Of a stretch of 64,000 nt of DNA, positions 48,275 to 57,598 are shown in pieces (the first letter of the stretch is position 1; every line of letters starts with the position of its first letter). The notes beneath the pieces are model-generated. The model ran no database searches. It was not told where the DNA came from and saw only the letters and a list, made by a program, of their open reading frames with translations. The position numbers were made by a program, and so were the translations under genes. The DNA comes from Sediminicoccus sp. KRV36. Lineage in GTDB: Bacteria > Pseudomonadota > Alphaproteobacteria > Acetobacterales > Acetobacteraceae. The stretch spans positions 3,162,001-3,226,000 of the forward strand of contig NZ_CP085081.1 in NCBI RefSeq assembly GCF_023243115.1, read 5' to 3'.

Positions 48275-49281
48275 TCGGCAAGCGAAGCTTGGCACTGCTG
48301 GCCGGCGCGGCGGCGGCCAGCCTGGGCGGAGCATTCCTGCTGCGGCCGGAAGGGGAAAGCCAGGGCCAGATTGCCACGGGCACCCTCGCCTTCCCTGGCC
48401 TTGCCGCGCGGCTCACCGGGGCCGCTCGAATCGAGATCAAACGCGGCGCGCAATCCACCACACTGATCCGTGACGGGGAGAGTTGGGGCATCGCGGAAAG
48501 CCAAGGCTACCCTGCCCGGGCTGAGCGCATCCGCGAGATGCTCACCGGCCTCACGGAGTTGCGGCTGATGGAAGAACGCAGCGGCGAACCCGGGCAATGG
48601 TCGCGCCTTGGTGTCGAGGATCCTCTGGCGGCGGGCAGCACGGCCGCTCTCCTGCGGGTGCTCAATGCGACAGGCGGGGTGCTGGCCGAGCTTATCCTCG
48701 GCCGCCGGCGTGTTCGCACCCAGGGCAATCTGCCGGAGAGCGTCTATGTCCGGCGGCCCGGCGAAAGCCGCGCCTGGTTGGCCGAAGGGCGCATTGGCGC
48801 CGATGCCGACCCCTCGCTCTGGATCAACCGCGACATCGCGAATTTGGCCCCGGCCCGCCTGCGCCGCGTCGAGATCGCCCGCAACGGTGCGCCGCCGCTC
48901 GTTCTGGCCCGAGCGGGAGAGGTTGATGCGCCACTCGACATCATCACGCCCGAGGATGCGCCCGTCGCCGACCGGGTCGCGCTGGATGAAGTGGGCCGCG
49001 CTTTTGACATGCTGACCTTCGTGGAGGTGCGTCCAGCCACGGACTCGGCCAGCGAGGCCGTGGGGGAGGCCCTGGGCGAAACGCGCTTCCACTACACGGA
49101 TGACGTGACCATCACCGCCCGGCCCAGCCGCGAGGGCGAATTGTTCTGGGTGCGCCTCAGCGCCGCGGGCGGCGAGGAGGCGCAGCAGCTCCAGGCTCGC
49201 TTCCAGGGCTGGGCCTTTCAGCTCGGCCTCTGGAAGGAAAAGGCAATGATCCCGCGCGTCGAAGACCTTGCGGTCACGTGA
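48271..49281 (+). CDS. DUF4340 protein of the Gld-type ABC system
   Basis: 336 aa from ATG 48271. N-terminal membrane anchor (about 5-25), then the DUF4340 pattern: FPGLAARLTGAARIEIKRGAQSTTLIRDGESWGI, then LILGRRRVRTQGNLPESVYVRRPGESRAWL. It extends into the periplasm. Its stop overlaps the Nudix gene start (TGATG), so the four Gld-type genes and the Nudix gene are probably cotranscribed. Confidence 0.9.
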   Translation: MIGKRSLALLAGAAAASLGGAFLLRPEGESQGQIATGTLAFPGLAARLTGAARIEIKRGAQSTTLIRDGESWGIAESQGYPARAERIREMLTGLTELRLMEERSGEPGQWSRLGVEDPLAAGSTAALLRVLNATGGVLAELILGRRRVRTQGNLPESVYVRRPGESRAWLAEGRIGADADPSLWINRDIANLAPARLRRVEIARNGAPPLVLARAGEVDAPLDIITPEDAPVADRVALDEVGRAFDMLTFVEVRPATDSASEAVGEALGETRFHYTDDVTITARPSREGELFWVRLSAAGGEEAQQLQARFQGWAFQLGLWKEKAMIPRVEDLAVT

Positions 49282-49721
49282 TGAGTCGCGAATATCCGGA
49301 CCGCCCCTGGATCGGCATCGGCGTCATCGTTTTCCGCGGCGAGGAGGTGCTGCTGGTGCAGCGCGGCAAGCCGCCACGCCTGGGCTCCTGGTCACTTCCT
49401 GGTGGTGCGCAGCATCTGGGCGAGGGCGCGCAAGCCGCGGCGCGGCGCGAATTGCTGGAGGAAACCGGCGTGACCGTCGGCCCGCTGTTGCTGGCCGATG
49501 TGATCGATTCCGTCACGCATGATGACGCGGGCGCCGTGCGCTACCACTACACTATCGTGGATTACTGCGCCGAATGGATCGCGGGCGAGGCGGTGGCCGG
49601 GGATGATGTCAGCGCCACCGCCTGGGCGCGCCCGGAGGATCTGCAGAAATATGCCCTGACACGCGAAGCCGAGGCGGTGATCGCCCTGTCCCGCAAACGG
49701 CTTGCAGAAGCAGCACTCTGA
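49281..49721 (+). CDS. Nudix hydrolase, 146 aa
   Basis: ATG at 49281 overlaps the DUF4340 stop. The Nudix box G-x5-E-x7-REL-x-EE-x-G is complete in GAQHLGEGAQAAARRELLEETGV. No specificity loop recognised; the N-terminal PWIGIGVIVFRGEEVLLVQRGK suggests an ADP-ribose or nucleotide-type pyrophosphohydrolase. Confidence 0.93.
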   Translation: MSREYPDRPWIGIGVIVFRGEEVLLVQRGKPPRLGSWSLPGGAQHLGEGAQAAARRELLEETGVTVGPLLLADVIDSVTHDDAGAVRYHYTIVDYCAEWIAGEAVAGDDVSATAWARPEDLQKYALTREAEAVIALSRKRLAEAAL

Positions 49722-49758
49722 GCCGCAAGCTGCCGCCACAGACCCGGAGACGAAATCC

Positions 49759-50742
49759 ATGACGATGCGACGCAGCGTGCTTCTCGGCGCAGCCGCCCTG
49801 CCTTTGGCCACCCCGGCCCTGGCCCAGTCACGTCCGCTGCGCATCATTGTTCCCTTTCCACCCGGCGGCGCCGTGGATTTGCTCGGCCGCATCCTGGCAG
49901 AGCGCCTGCCACCTGCGCTGGGCACTGGCGTCGTGGTTGAAAATCGTGGCGGTGCTGGCGGAATGATCGGCGCCGATGCGCTCGCCAAGGGCGACAAGGA
50001 CGGCACCATGGTCGGGCTGCTGGGTGTTGCGATCCTGTGCGCCTTCCCCTTCATGACCAACCGACTGCCCTTCAACCCACGCACCGATTTCACGCCCGTC
50101 ACGCAGATCACCGATGGTGCCCTGCTTTGCGTGGTCAATGCGGAATCCGCGCGCCGCAATGGCTGGACGGATTTTCGCTCGCTCGTGGCCTGGAGCAAGC
50201 GCTTCCCCGATCAGGTCAAGATGGGCAGCAGCGGCACCGGCACCACCAGCCACATCAACATCGAGGCGGTGAATGCAGCCTCTGGCGCCAAGATCCTGCA
50301 TGTGCCCTATCGTGGTGGTGGCCCTGCCATCACGGACATGCTGTCAGGCACGATCGACATGATGTTCGACGTGATGCCCGCGCTGATGCCGCATGTCGCC
50401 TCGGGCCGCGTGCTGGCCTTCGCGGTGAGTTCGGCACAGCGCCTGCCCCTTCTGCCGCAAGTGCCGGGCATGGCGGATTTCGCCGATCTGGGCCTGGCTC
50501 AGCACAATGTAGTGACCTGGAACGCCATCATGGCACCGGGTGGCACGCCGGCCGAACACATCACGCGCATCCACAATGCGGTGAAGACCATCAGCGTGGT
50601 GCCGGAATTCATGGAGCGCCTGAAGCCGCTGGGATTTGGGACCGTGGTGAGCCAGACGCCGGCCGAATTGACGGCGTTGGTGGACCGGGAGACGCCGGTT
50701 TGGCAGAGGCTGGTGCAGGTCTCCGGCGCCCGGCTGGAATAG
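49759..50742 (+). CDS. Bug/TctC-type periplasmic substrate-binding protein
   Basis: 327 aa from ATG 49759, with a signal peptide (about 22 residues, ending ALAQ). RPLRIIVPFPPGGAVDLLGRILAERL and HVPYRGGGPAITDMLSGTIDMMFDV. Third Bug protein in the window, with no TctAB genes beside it. Located after the Nudix gene, 37 bases away, but with its own likely promoter. Confidence 0.92.
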   Translation: MTMRRSVLLGAAALPLATPALAQSRPLRIIVPFPPGGAVDLLGRILAERLPPALGTGVVVENRGGAGGMIGADALAKGDKDGTMVGLLGVAILCAFPFMTNRLPFNPRTDFTPVTQITDGALLCVVNAESARRNGWTDFRSLVAWSKRFPDQVKMGSSGTGTTSHINIEAVNAASGAKILHVPYRGGGPAITDMLSGTIDMMFDVMPALMPHVASGRVLAFAVSSAQRLPLLPQVPGMADFADLGLAQHNVVTWNAIMAPGGTPAEHITRIHNAVKTISVVPEFMERLKPLGFGTVVSQTPAELTALVDRETPVWQRLVQVSGARLE

Positions 50743-50761
50743 GCAGGCCAAACTTCCGTCC

Positions 50762-51538
50762 ATGAGCGACCCGACGCGCCGCCTGCGCCTTGCTGCCCTG
50801 CCGATCCTCTGGCTTGCCGCCCCGGCACAGGCGCAGATCCCCATCGGAGAGACCGGCTTCACCATCACGGGAACGGCCACCTACGGGAGCGACTATGTCT
50901 CACGCGGGCTCAGCCAGACTCGCTCACGCATGGCATATCAGGTGACGGCCGAGTTGCAGCATGAGAGCGGCCTCTATCTCGGCGGCTTCATCGGCAATGT
51001 CCGCTTCGCCTATACCGATGCGCGCCAGGAGGTGGATGTCTTCGCCGGGTATCGCTTCAGCTGGTCCGGGGTTGATTTCGATATCGGCGGCATTGGCACC
51101 TTCTACCCCGGCTATTCCGCCGGCCGTGCCAGCGACGCGGTGGATTTCGGCGAGGCCTATCTCCGGCTCGCGCGCCAATGGGGGCCGGTGCGGCTCATGG
51201 GCTCGATCAATGTCTCGCCCAATTACTTCGATGCGACAGGGCTTGGCGTCTATCTGGAATCGGGCGCCGATTGGACGACCGGCTTCTGGGGCCTGACGCT
51301 CGGCGCGCGGCTCGGCTACCAGTTCATCGAGAAGAACCCGCGCTTCGGCACGCCCGACTACACCTGGTGGGGTATCGCGCTCAGCCGTGATTTCGAGATC
51401 GAGAATCTCGGCACCATCACCGCCAGCCTCGGCTATTTCGACACCAGCATCCACCGGCCTGGCTGTCTCAGCGGCCAGGGCGTGCAGCAGGACACCTGCG
51501 CCGCGCGGGTGATCGGCAGCATTGCCTTCAAGTTTTGA
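50762..51538 (+). CDS. TorF-family putative outer-membrane porin, 258 aa
   Basis: ATG at 50762. Signal peptide about residues 1-24 (ending AQAQ). The remainder alternates hydrophobic residues in strands typical of a beta-barrel: FTITGTATYGSDYVSRGLSQTRSRMAYQVTAELQHESGLYLGGFIGNVRF, and the YTWWGIALSRDF-ending. It matches the TIGR02001/TorF conserved pattern. The last strand ends in Phe (FKF), an outer-membrane insertion signal. Confidence 0.85.
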   Translation: MSDPTRRLRLAALPILWLAAPAQAQIPIGETGFTITGTATYGSDYVSRGLSQTRSRMAYQVTAELQHESGLYLGGFIGNVRFAYTDARQEVDVFAGYRFSWSGVDFDIGGIGTFYPGYSAGRASDAVDFGEAYLRLARQWGPVRLMGSINVSPNYFDATGLGVYLESGADWTTGFWGLTLGARLGYQFIEKNPRFGTPDYTWWGIALSRDFEIENLGTITASLGYFDTSIHRPGCLSGQGVQQDTCAARVIGSIAFKF

Positions 51539-51542
51539 CGGC

Positions 51543-52175
51543 ATGGGGCTGAGGCTCACCCGGCGCTGCATCCTGGGCCTCACGCTCGCCTCGCCCGCGA
51601 TGGCGCAGCGGCTGGCGCCCGTCGGGATTGAAGCCTCCGGCCTGCTGGAGCCGCTGCGAGCTGGCGGGCTGGTCCTGTTTTTCCGCCATGCCGACACCCA
51701 GGGCGAGCCGTGTGATCGCAGCTTCCGCCTGGGTGACCGAGCCGGCCAGCGCAACATCGCGCCACGCGGCCGGGAGCAATCGCGCCGCATCGCCCAGCGC
51801 ATGGCCGAGCTTGGCATTCCCGTGGAATTCCCGGTGCTCGCCGGCCCGGTCTACCGCGCGCGCGACACGGCCGAAGAAGCCTGGGGGCCCGCCCGGGTAC
51901 GCGTGACGGAGAGCCTGCTGGCGGATGATTTCTCAGGCGCCCGTTTGGACTGGGTGCTGGCGGAGCACCGGCGCCTCTTTACGGCGCCCGTATCGCCCGG
52001 GGTGAACCGGGTACTCGTGGGCCATCGCACGCCAGCGATCATGATTTTCGGCGATCCGGTCGCAGGGCGGGCCTTTCCCGAAGGCGCCGCGCTGGTAATC
52101 CAGCCGGGGGTCATGCGCGTGCTGGGAGTTGCGGAATTCGCCCCCCTGCCAGGCGGCGGCTTTCACGGCTGTTGA
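51543..52175 (+). CDS. Exported histidine-phosphatase-like protein, 210 aa
   Basis: ATG at 51543; a start at 51522 overlaps the porin. A Tat/Sec-like leader (RLTRRCILGLTLASPAMA) precedes FFRHADTQGEPCDR, a variant of the phosphoglycerate-mutase RHG motif in which RHAD replaces RHG. A late VLVGHRTPAIMIFG supplies a second His. The altered first motif makes phosphatase activity uncertain. Confidence 0.7.
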   Translation: MGLRLTRRCILGLTLASPAMAQRLAPVGIEASGLLEPLRAGGLVLFFRHADTQGEPCDRSFRLGDRAGQRNIAPRGREQSRRIAQRMAELGIPVEFPVLAGPVYRARDTAEEAWGPARVRVTESLLADDFSGARLDWVLAEHRRLFTAPVSPGVNRVLVGHRTPAIMIFGDPVAGRAFPEGAALVIQPGVMRVLGVAEFAPLPGGGFHGC

Positions 52176-52180
52176 GCCGA

Positions 52181-52201
52181 TGCCCCCACCCCGAGGGGGC
52201 A
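52181..52201. terminator. Hairpin in the convergent space
   Basis: TGCCCCC and GGGGGCA form perfect seven-base arms with a seven-base loop between the phosphatase-like stop (52175) and the convergent amidohydrolase. No T-run. The remaining convergent space to 52350 shows nothing else clear. Confidence 0.4.
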
Positions 52202-52350
52202 GGATCTCGAAGCTCCTCCGCGAATATCCCATCAGCTGGCGCGGGGCTGCCTTCCTTCCGGTGCGGTCGGCGTTCCCGCAGGGGAAGAATCCGCCGCGGC
52301 GCCCCCAGCAAGGGACCGGGGACCGCCACGGCCCCCAGCCTCCTTCGGCG

Positions 52351-53769
52351 TCAAACCGCGAGCGACATCCCGATCGGCGGCACCGCATCCGCCGGCAGCG
52401 GGCTCACATAGGGCCCGCCCGCCCGCACCGCGTGATCCGCCTTGGCCGCCGCAATGATCTCCGGCTTCAGCAGCGCATCCACCGCCGTGCCGGCCATCAC
52501 CTTGGCCACATGCACCATGCCCTTGTGCGCATGCGGCAGCTTGCCCTGGGCGGTCGCCTGCCAGGAATGCAACTGCGTGCCGATGGCATGCGTCGCCCCC
52601 CGCGCCTGCACCGTCGGCACCACCCAGGAGACGTCGCCCACATCCGTGCTGCCGATCATCGGCGCGCGCTTGCTGTCCAGCGGCACGATGCTGTCGGCCA
52701 GCGGCGCGTCAGTCGGCGGGAGTCCCACCTTACGGAAGGCGGAGGCGATATCGGCCTCCGACAGCGTCGCCTGGAATTCGGCGGCGCGCTTGCGGTCCTC
52801 GGCATCGAAGGGCGGCGGGCCGAGGCGGTCCAGGCTTTCCTGCATCAGCTTTTCCAGCGGCGGATTGGCCAGCAGGTTGGACACGGCCGAGATCACCTGG
52901 GTTTCCACCCGGCATTCCGCCATCAGCGCCGCGCCATCGGCGATGGCGCGCACGCGCGTCACCAGATGCTGCAGGTCCTTCACATTCGCGGCGCGGATCA
53001 GGTAGCGGACCTTCGCCTTGGCCTGTACCACATTGGGCGCGACACCGCCGGCATCCAGATAGGCGTAGTGGATGCGGCTTTCCTGCGGGATATGCTCGCG
53101 CAGGTAGTTCACCCCGACCGACATGAGCTCCACGGCATCCAGCGCGGAGCGGCCCAGATGGGGTGCGGCGGCGGCGTGGCTGGCGCGGCCATGGAAGGTG
53201 AAGTCAATGCGGGTATTGGCCAGCGAAAGCGGCTCATTCACGCCGGCGAAGGCTGACGGGTGCCAGGAGATGGCGATGTCCACATCATCGAACAGGCCCG
53301 CGCGCGCCATGAAGCCCTTGGCGGCACCGCCCTCCTCAGCCGGGCAGCCGTAATAGCGCACGCGCCCCTTCAACCCATTCGCGGCCAGATAGTCCTTCAC
53401 CGCAGTTGCCGCGAGGAGCGAGGCGGCGCCCAGCAGGTTATGCCCGCAGGCATGGCCGTTGCCATCGCCCGGCACCGGGCTGTGCGTCGTGACACCCGAC
53501 TCGTTGGACAGCGCCGGCAATGCGTCGAATTCACCGAGGATGGCGATCACCGGCCCACCCTCCCCGGCTTCGCCCATCATGGCGGTCGGGATGCCGGCCA
53601 GGCGTTCGGTGACGCGAAAGCCCTCGGCGTTCAGATAAGCGGTATGCTCGGCGGCCGAGCGATGCTCGTTATAGGCCAGCTCCGGCATGCCCCAGACGCG
53701 ATCGCTGAGTTCGATCGCGGGTTGCGCCTTGTCATCCACATGGCGCCAGACGGGTTCGCTGTTCTGCAT
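52351..53769 (-). CDS. M20-family amidohydrolase (AbgB-like)
   Basis: 472 aa from ATG 53769, preceded by GGAATTTGACC; an upstream TTG is possible. ILGEFDALPALSNESG, GNGHACGHNLLGAASLLAA and CPAEEGGAAKGF bear the M20 metal ligands; the second part is the dimerisation domain. The nearest pattern is AbgB (p-aminobenzoyl-glutamate hydrolase). It is cotranscribed with the GST and cytochrome genes just upstream. Confidence 0.9.
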   Translation of the reverse strand: MQNSEPVWRHVDDKAQPAIELSDRVWGMPELAYNEHRSAAEHTAYLNAEGFRVTERLAGIPTAMMGEAGEGGPVIAILGEFDALPALSNESGVTTHSPVPGDGNGHACGHNLLGAASLLAATAVKDYLAANGLKGRVRYYGCPAEEGGAAKGFMARAGLFDDVDIAISWHPSAFAGVNEPLSLANTRIDFTFHGRASHAAAAPHLGRSALDAVELMSVGVNYLREHIPQESRIHYAYLDAGGVAPNVVQAKAKVRYLIRAANVKDLQHLVTRVRAIADGAALMAECRVETQVISAVSNLLANPPLEKLMQESLDRLGPPPFDAEDRKRAAEFQATLSEADIASAFRKVGLPPTDAPLADSIVPLDSKRAPMIGSTDVGDVSWVVPTVQARGATHAIGTQLHSWQATAQGKLPHAHKGMVHVAKVMAGTAVDALLKPEIIAAAKADHAVRAGGPYVSPLPADAVPPIGMSLAV

Positions 53770-53771
53770 GG

Positions 53772-54332
53772 TCAAATTCCGGAAAGAGGAGGAGTGGTCT
53801 CGGCGAAGGCCGGGCGGTTGATCGCCGCCGCGTACCAGGCGGCCAGTGTGTCCCGGCCCTCACGCCATGGGAAGACGGTGTGGCGCCGGTCGCAGTAGCC
53901 CAGCGCACAGGCAAGTGCCACTCCCTCCACGCTGAAAGGGTCATGCGCGGACAGGTGCAGCGCATCGAGGATCCGGCCGGCACGGCTGCGCTCCAGTGCC
54001 TGGAAGGCGGGCGAACGCTCATGCACGGGGCGCCGCAGATCGCGGTTCCAGACGGCGATTCCATCCGTCAGTGCCAAGGCCTGGCCGAGGCGGGACAGCG
54101 CCGCGGGGTCGCTCGGCAACCAGCCCAGATACGCGAGGATCAGCGGCGTCTCGCAGATCAGCGTGCTGCCATCCAGCAGCGCGGGCACGCGGCCGGCCGG
54201 GTTGTGGGCCAGTTGGGGTGCGGCGGGGTCGCGCAGCGGGGTCTCGATCTCGGTCAGCGGTACCCCACGCTCGCGGCCCAGAATGCGCAGGATGCGGGCG
54301 AAGGGGCTGCCCGGCGCGAAATAGAGGATCAA
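53772..54332 (-). CDS. Glutathione S-transferase-like protein
   Basis: 186 aa from TTG 54332, which overlaps the cytochrome c stop (TTGA). LILYFAPGSPFARILRILGRERGVPLTEIETPL is a GST thioredoxin-fold N-domain with the Ser of APGSPF in the active-site position; NPAGRVPALLDGSTLICETPLILAYL holds the glutathione-binding Val-Pro and Glu-Ser/Thr. Ends three bases before the amidohydrolase ATG. Confidence 0.85.
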   Translation of the reverse strand: MILYFAPGSPFARILRILGRERGVPLTEIETPLRDPAAPQLAHNPAGRVPALLDGSTLICETPLILAYLGWLPSDPAALSRLGQALALTDGIAVWNRDLRRPVHERSPAFQALERSRAGRILDALHLSAHDPFSVEGVALACALGYCDRRHTVFPWREGRDTLAAWYAAAINRPAFAETTPPLSGI

Positions 54333-54643
54333 CGCGCGAGCGAGAGGATGTAGGCCACCACGGCATCCAGCTCCCTCTGGCTGAGGCGATAATCCGGCAT
54401 ATTGGCGTGGGGCGTTTGCAGGAAGACACGCAGGCCCGCCTCCGTCGTGCTGGACATGGCGGCCAGGGCAGGAAAGCTGGGTGTCGCATCGCCGGTGGGT
54501 GGCGGCATGCCGCGTGAGACAACGTGGCAATTGGCGCACCACTGCCGGGCAAGGCGCAGTCCTTCGCCCGCCATGGGCTGGTCCTGCGCGGCGGCACCGG
54601 CAGCACTTGCAAGCAGCCCGAGGGCAAACAGGTAACGCAGCAT
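54329..54643 (-). CDS. Class I c-type cytochrome, 104 aa
   Basis: ATG at 54643. Signal peptide (about 21 residues, ending AAAQ), then heme-binding CANCH in ARQWCANCHVVSRG and a late Met-Pro (HANMPDYRLSQRELDAVVAYI) for the axial Met. Coupled to the GST gene. May shuttle electrons from the sox proteins or a dehydrogenase. Confidence 0.88.
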   Translation of the reverse strand: MLRYLFALGLLASAAGAAAQDQPMAGEGLRLARQWCANCHVVSRGMPPPTGDATPSFPALAAMSSTTEAGLRVFLQTPHANMPDYRLSQRELDAVVAYILSLAR

Positions 54644-55047
54644 GGCAGGATCCTCCTGCGCGTCATGCTGCGCGTGTCGGCGGTTTCCGGCAATGAAGGC
54701 TTTTTGCGGGGATGAGTTGGAAGGTGACCGAAGACTGAGGCAGCCAGGACGATGATCGAGAGGCGCTGATGGCGCACAGATCGGAACCCAGCGCGGTGCC
54801 CACGGCACCAGGGCGCGAAGAAGCGGCCGCGGCCCCTGTTGTGGTCAGTCTGAGAACAGGATCCCGACCGGGCATAGCGCGCCCGACAGGGCCGGGCCGG
54901 CCCACCTCATGGCACGCGGCCGATCACCATGGCTAAAGGGGCGATCAAGCCGCGGCGGGTGAGCGCCGCCATCTCTCTTCCCGGCGAAACCCGTGCAGCG
55001 GGAGGGCTGCGCCAGGCTTCACCGGGGCTCTCCTCGCCGCCACCACG
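54644..55047. other. Intergenic stretch of about 400 bases, nothing clear
   Basis: Between the cytochrome c gene and the sox-linked DsrE gene. A short minus-strand frame of 80 codons (54663-54905) has no recognisable protein character. No RNA gene or strong hairpin with T-run was seen. It probably holds the promoter of the cytochrome operon. Confidence 0.5.
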
Positions 55048-55506
55048 CTAAATCTTGATATAGGCAAAGCCCTGGTGTTGCAGACGTCCCAGCTGACCGA
55101 CGCCACTTGGCACAAGATCCTCCTCCCCCGCATCGTACAGCTCATCCAGCCGGATGTTGTTGCTGCGCAGCGTGATCCGGCACACCTCGAAGCGCACGCC
55201 AGCGAGCTTCATCTCGTCAATGCTCGCTGCGATCTGCGGGTTTTGCCGAGCGGCGATGCGTAGGAGATTAAGCCCTGCCCCGTGCATGACCACGCGCAGA
55301 TCATATTGGCCCGGCGTCAGCACGCTCAGGTGATTGCGGAGATTGACCAGGAATTGCCGGTAATAGGCGAACTCCTCCCCACCCGGCTGGTTCAGGTGGT
55401 ACAGGACTTTCTCCTTGCCGGCCGGGGCTTGGGCCAGTGCCGGTGTCGCAGCCCCCATCGCGGCCAGGGCCGCCATGCCGCCGCGCCGTCCCATTCGCTT
55501 GGTCAT
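55048..55506 (-). CDS. Exported DsrE-family protein, 152 aa
   Basis: ATG at 55506 (or ATG four codons later). A leader with an Arg-Arg pair (KRMGRRGGMAALAAMGAATPALAQ) precedes a DsrE/F-like fold: KVLYHLNQPGGEEFAYYRQFLVNLRNHLSVL, LRVVMHGAGLNLL and a Cys in VRFEVCRITL. DsrE-like proteins transfer or sense sulfane sulfur. It follows soxD by 18 bases, suggesting a sulfur-carrier role in the periplasm. Confidence 0.8.
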   Translation of the reverse strand: MTKRMGRRGGMAALAAMGAATPALAQAPAGKEKVLYHLNQPGGEEFAYYRQFLVNLRNHLSVLTPGQYDLRVVMHGAGLNLLRIAARQNPQIAASIDEMKLAGVRFEVCRITLRSNNIRLDELYDAGEEDLVPSGVGQLGRLQHQGFAYIKI

Positions 55507-55524
55507 CCTGGCCTCCCTGTTGTG

Positions 55525-56295
55525 CTATTGCGGCTCCGACGTGCCGGAGCCAGAGCCCGGTGGGGTGAATTGGCGGCTGTCCATCGTCACGCTCACCGCG
55601 CGGCCCTGCCGGCAGCCTGTCATGCAGGTGTCGTTGCCAGTATCCGGGCGGGCTTCCAGCACGAAGCCGTTGCGGTTGGGCATTTCGACGCGCGGCAGGC
55701 TTTCACGGTCCATCACCGCATCCTCCGCGACCAGCTCATTGATCGAGAGGATATAGGCGGTCAGCGCGTAGTAATCGTCATTCGTCAGGCTCTGCGGCGC
55801 CGCATAGGGCATGGCGCGGCGCACATAGTCGAAGACCGATGGTGCATGCTGCCAGTAGGAGCCGACGGTGCGCCTGGGCTGGTCGGTGGTGAGGGAGCCG
55901 CGCCCGCCCATCAGCGCCGGCCAGCGGTCCAGCCCCTCACCGAAATCACCGTGGCAGGAGGCGCAGTGCTGCTGGAACAACTCCTCGCCATCCTTCGCCG
56001 TGCCACGCCCCGGCGGCAGGCCCTGGCCGTCACCACGCACGGCGATGCTCCAGCCGGCCACTTCCTGGACCGTGGCGGCGCGGCCAATGCCGGGGATGGC
56101 GGCAGGGAGCGCGCCGGCGGCCAGGCGCGGCGCGGGCCAGGCGATATCAGCGCGGGTATGCGGCCCGGGCGGGGCGGGAAATGGGCGGTAGATGGCCATA
56201 AGGTCCGGCGCGGCATTGGGCGGGGCCGCCTGCTGAGCGACGGCGATGGCCGCCATAGCCAGCAGCGGCACGCCGACGAGGAACGCCCTACGCAT
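55525..56295 (-). CDS. soxD: SoxD c-type cytochrome subunit
   Basis: 256 aa from ATG 56295, overlapping soxC; an ATG at 56307 would add four residues. Signal peptide about residues 1-21. Heme motif CASCH at residues 111-115, in DGEELFQQHCASCHGDFGEG; a conserved WPALMGGRGSLTTDQPRRTVGSYW segment is characteristic of SoxD. A C-terminal DTCMTGC pair is present. Partner of SoxC in sulfane dehydrogenase. Confidence 0.92.
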   Translation of the reverse strand: MRRAFLVGVPLLAMAAIAVAQQAAPPNAAPDLMAIYRPFPAPPGPHTRADIAWPAPRLAAGALPAAIPGIGRAATVQEVAGWSIAVRGDGQGLPPGRGTAKDGEELFQQHCASCHGDFGEGLDRWPALMGGRGSLTTDQPRRTVGSYWQHAPSVFDYVRRAMPYAAPQSLTNDDYYALTAYILSINELVAEDAVMDRESLPRVEMPNRNGFVLEARPDTGNDTCMTGCRQGRAVSVTMDSRQFTPPGSGSGTSEPQ

Positions 56296-57565
56296 CGATC
56301 TGGACATTCACGACGCCTCCATCGGGCTCAACCAGCCAGGTGTGGATGCTGTTCTTGTGGTAAATGCTCTCAACACCGCGCACGCGCCGCAATTCGGCAA
56401 TGTTGGGCTGCACGCGGCCAGTCTCGTCCATCGCGCGGCTTTGCAGATAGGCGCGCTGGCCCTCCCGCCACTCCCACGGAATCCGGAAGCGCGTCACCGC
56501 CTTGGGCAAGGCCGGCCCCTCCAGGGCGGCGGTGCGCCAGGTGTCGCCGCCATCCACGGAGACATCCACCCGCGTGACGCGGCCCGCCCCGGACCAGGCG
56601 AGGCCGGAAATCTCGACAAAGCCCGGCCGCCCGCTCAGCGGCTTTTCCGGGCAGGGCTGCGTGATGACGCTGTTCACCTCGTTGACGAAGGTGAACTGCC
56701 GCGCCGTGCCATTCGCCATGAGATCGGTGTAGCCGCGCGTCTCCCAGCGGGTGAACCAGGGGCGGTCCCCCACCTCGATACGGCGCAGCCATTTCACCCA
56801 GACATTGCCCTCCCAGCCCGGCACGACGAGGCGCACCGGATAGCCCTGCTGCGGGCGCACCGCCTCGCCATTCTGGCCGAAGGCGACGATGGCATCATCC
56901 AGTGCCTTGGCGATGGGGATGGAGCGCGCGAGGTGGCTTGCATCGCCGCCTTCCGCCAGCAGCCAGGAGGCGCCGTCCCTGATCCCGCATTGCGCGAGCA
57001 GATGCTTCAGCGGCACGCCCGTCCATTCCGAGCAGGCGAGCATGCCGTGCGTGAACTGCACGCCGGACATCTGCGCGCCGCGCCACTCCATGCCGCCATT
57101 GGCCGGGCATTCGAGGAAGTGGATGCGCGAGACACTGGGCATGCGCTTGAGGTCTTCCAACGTGAAGACCAGCGGCCGCTCCACCATGCCATGGATCATC
57201 AGCCGCCAATCCACCGGATCAACATCGGGCACGCCCCCGTGATGCCGCTCGAAATGGAGGCCGGAGGGCGTGATGATGCCATGCATCTCGGCCAGCGGCG
57301 TGAACGACACGGAGGAGACGCGGTCCGGCGTCAGCCACGGGACGTAGCGGCGTACGGCCGTCTCATGCCGGCTGCGCGCGCCATAGGGTTCCTCGATGAC
57401 GCCCGGCCCCAGGTGGCGGCCCCATTCGGGCAGGTTGGGCGGCTGGTTCTCAGGGTTGCCCGCAGCGAGCACGATGCCACCCGGCGCCGCGAGGCCAGCC
57501 GCCGCCCCGGCCCCGCGCAGGAAGCCTCGCCGCGACGCGGAATTGCCGCGCTGATTCTTGGTCAT
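56288..57565 (-). CDS. soxC: Sulfane dehydrogenase SoxC, molybdenum subunit
   Basis: 425 aa from ATG 57565. A twin-arginine leader (SRRGFLRGAG) exports the folded protein. Sulfite-oxidase family: Mo-ligand Cys153 in HFLECPANGG, then the C-terminal dimerisation domain (VDVSVDGGDTW). SoxC oxidises the sulfane sulfur bound to SoxY, with six electrons to SoxD. Overlaps soxD. Confidence 0.95.
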   Translation of the reverse strand: MTKNQRGNSASRRGFLRGAGAAAGLAAPGGIVLAAGNPENQPPNLPEWGRHLGPGVIEEPYGARSRHETAVRRYVPWLTPDRVSSVSFTPLAEMHGIITPSGLHFERHHGGVPDVDPVDWRLMIHGMVERPLVFTLEDLKRMPSVSRIHFLECPANGGMEWRGAQMSGVQFTHGMLACSEWTGVPLKHLLAQCGIRDGASWLLAEGGDASHLARSIPIAKALDDAIVAFGQNGEAVRPQQGYPVRLVVPGWEGNVWVKWLRRIEVGDRPWFTRWETRGYTDLMANGTARQFTFVNEVNSVITQPCPEKPLSGRPGFVEISGLAWSGAGRVTRVDVSVDGGDTWRTAALEGPALPKAVTRFRIPWEWREGQRAYLQSRAMDETGRVQPNIAELRRVRGVESIYHKNSIHTWLVEPDGGVVNVQIDA

Positions 57566-57598
57566 GCCTCGCCTCCCGGCGCCGTTCCCGCGCGTCTT

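Noticed and set aside
54663..54905. 80-codon minus-strand frame in the 54.6-55.0 kb gap
   Set aside because: No start context or protein-like composition; not supported.
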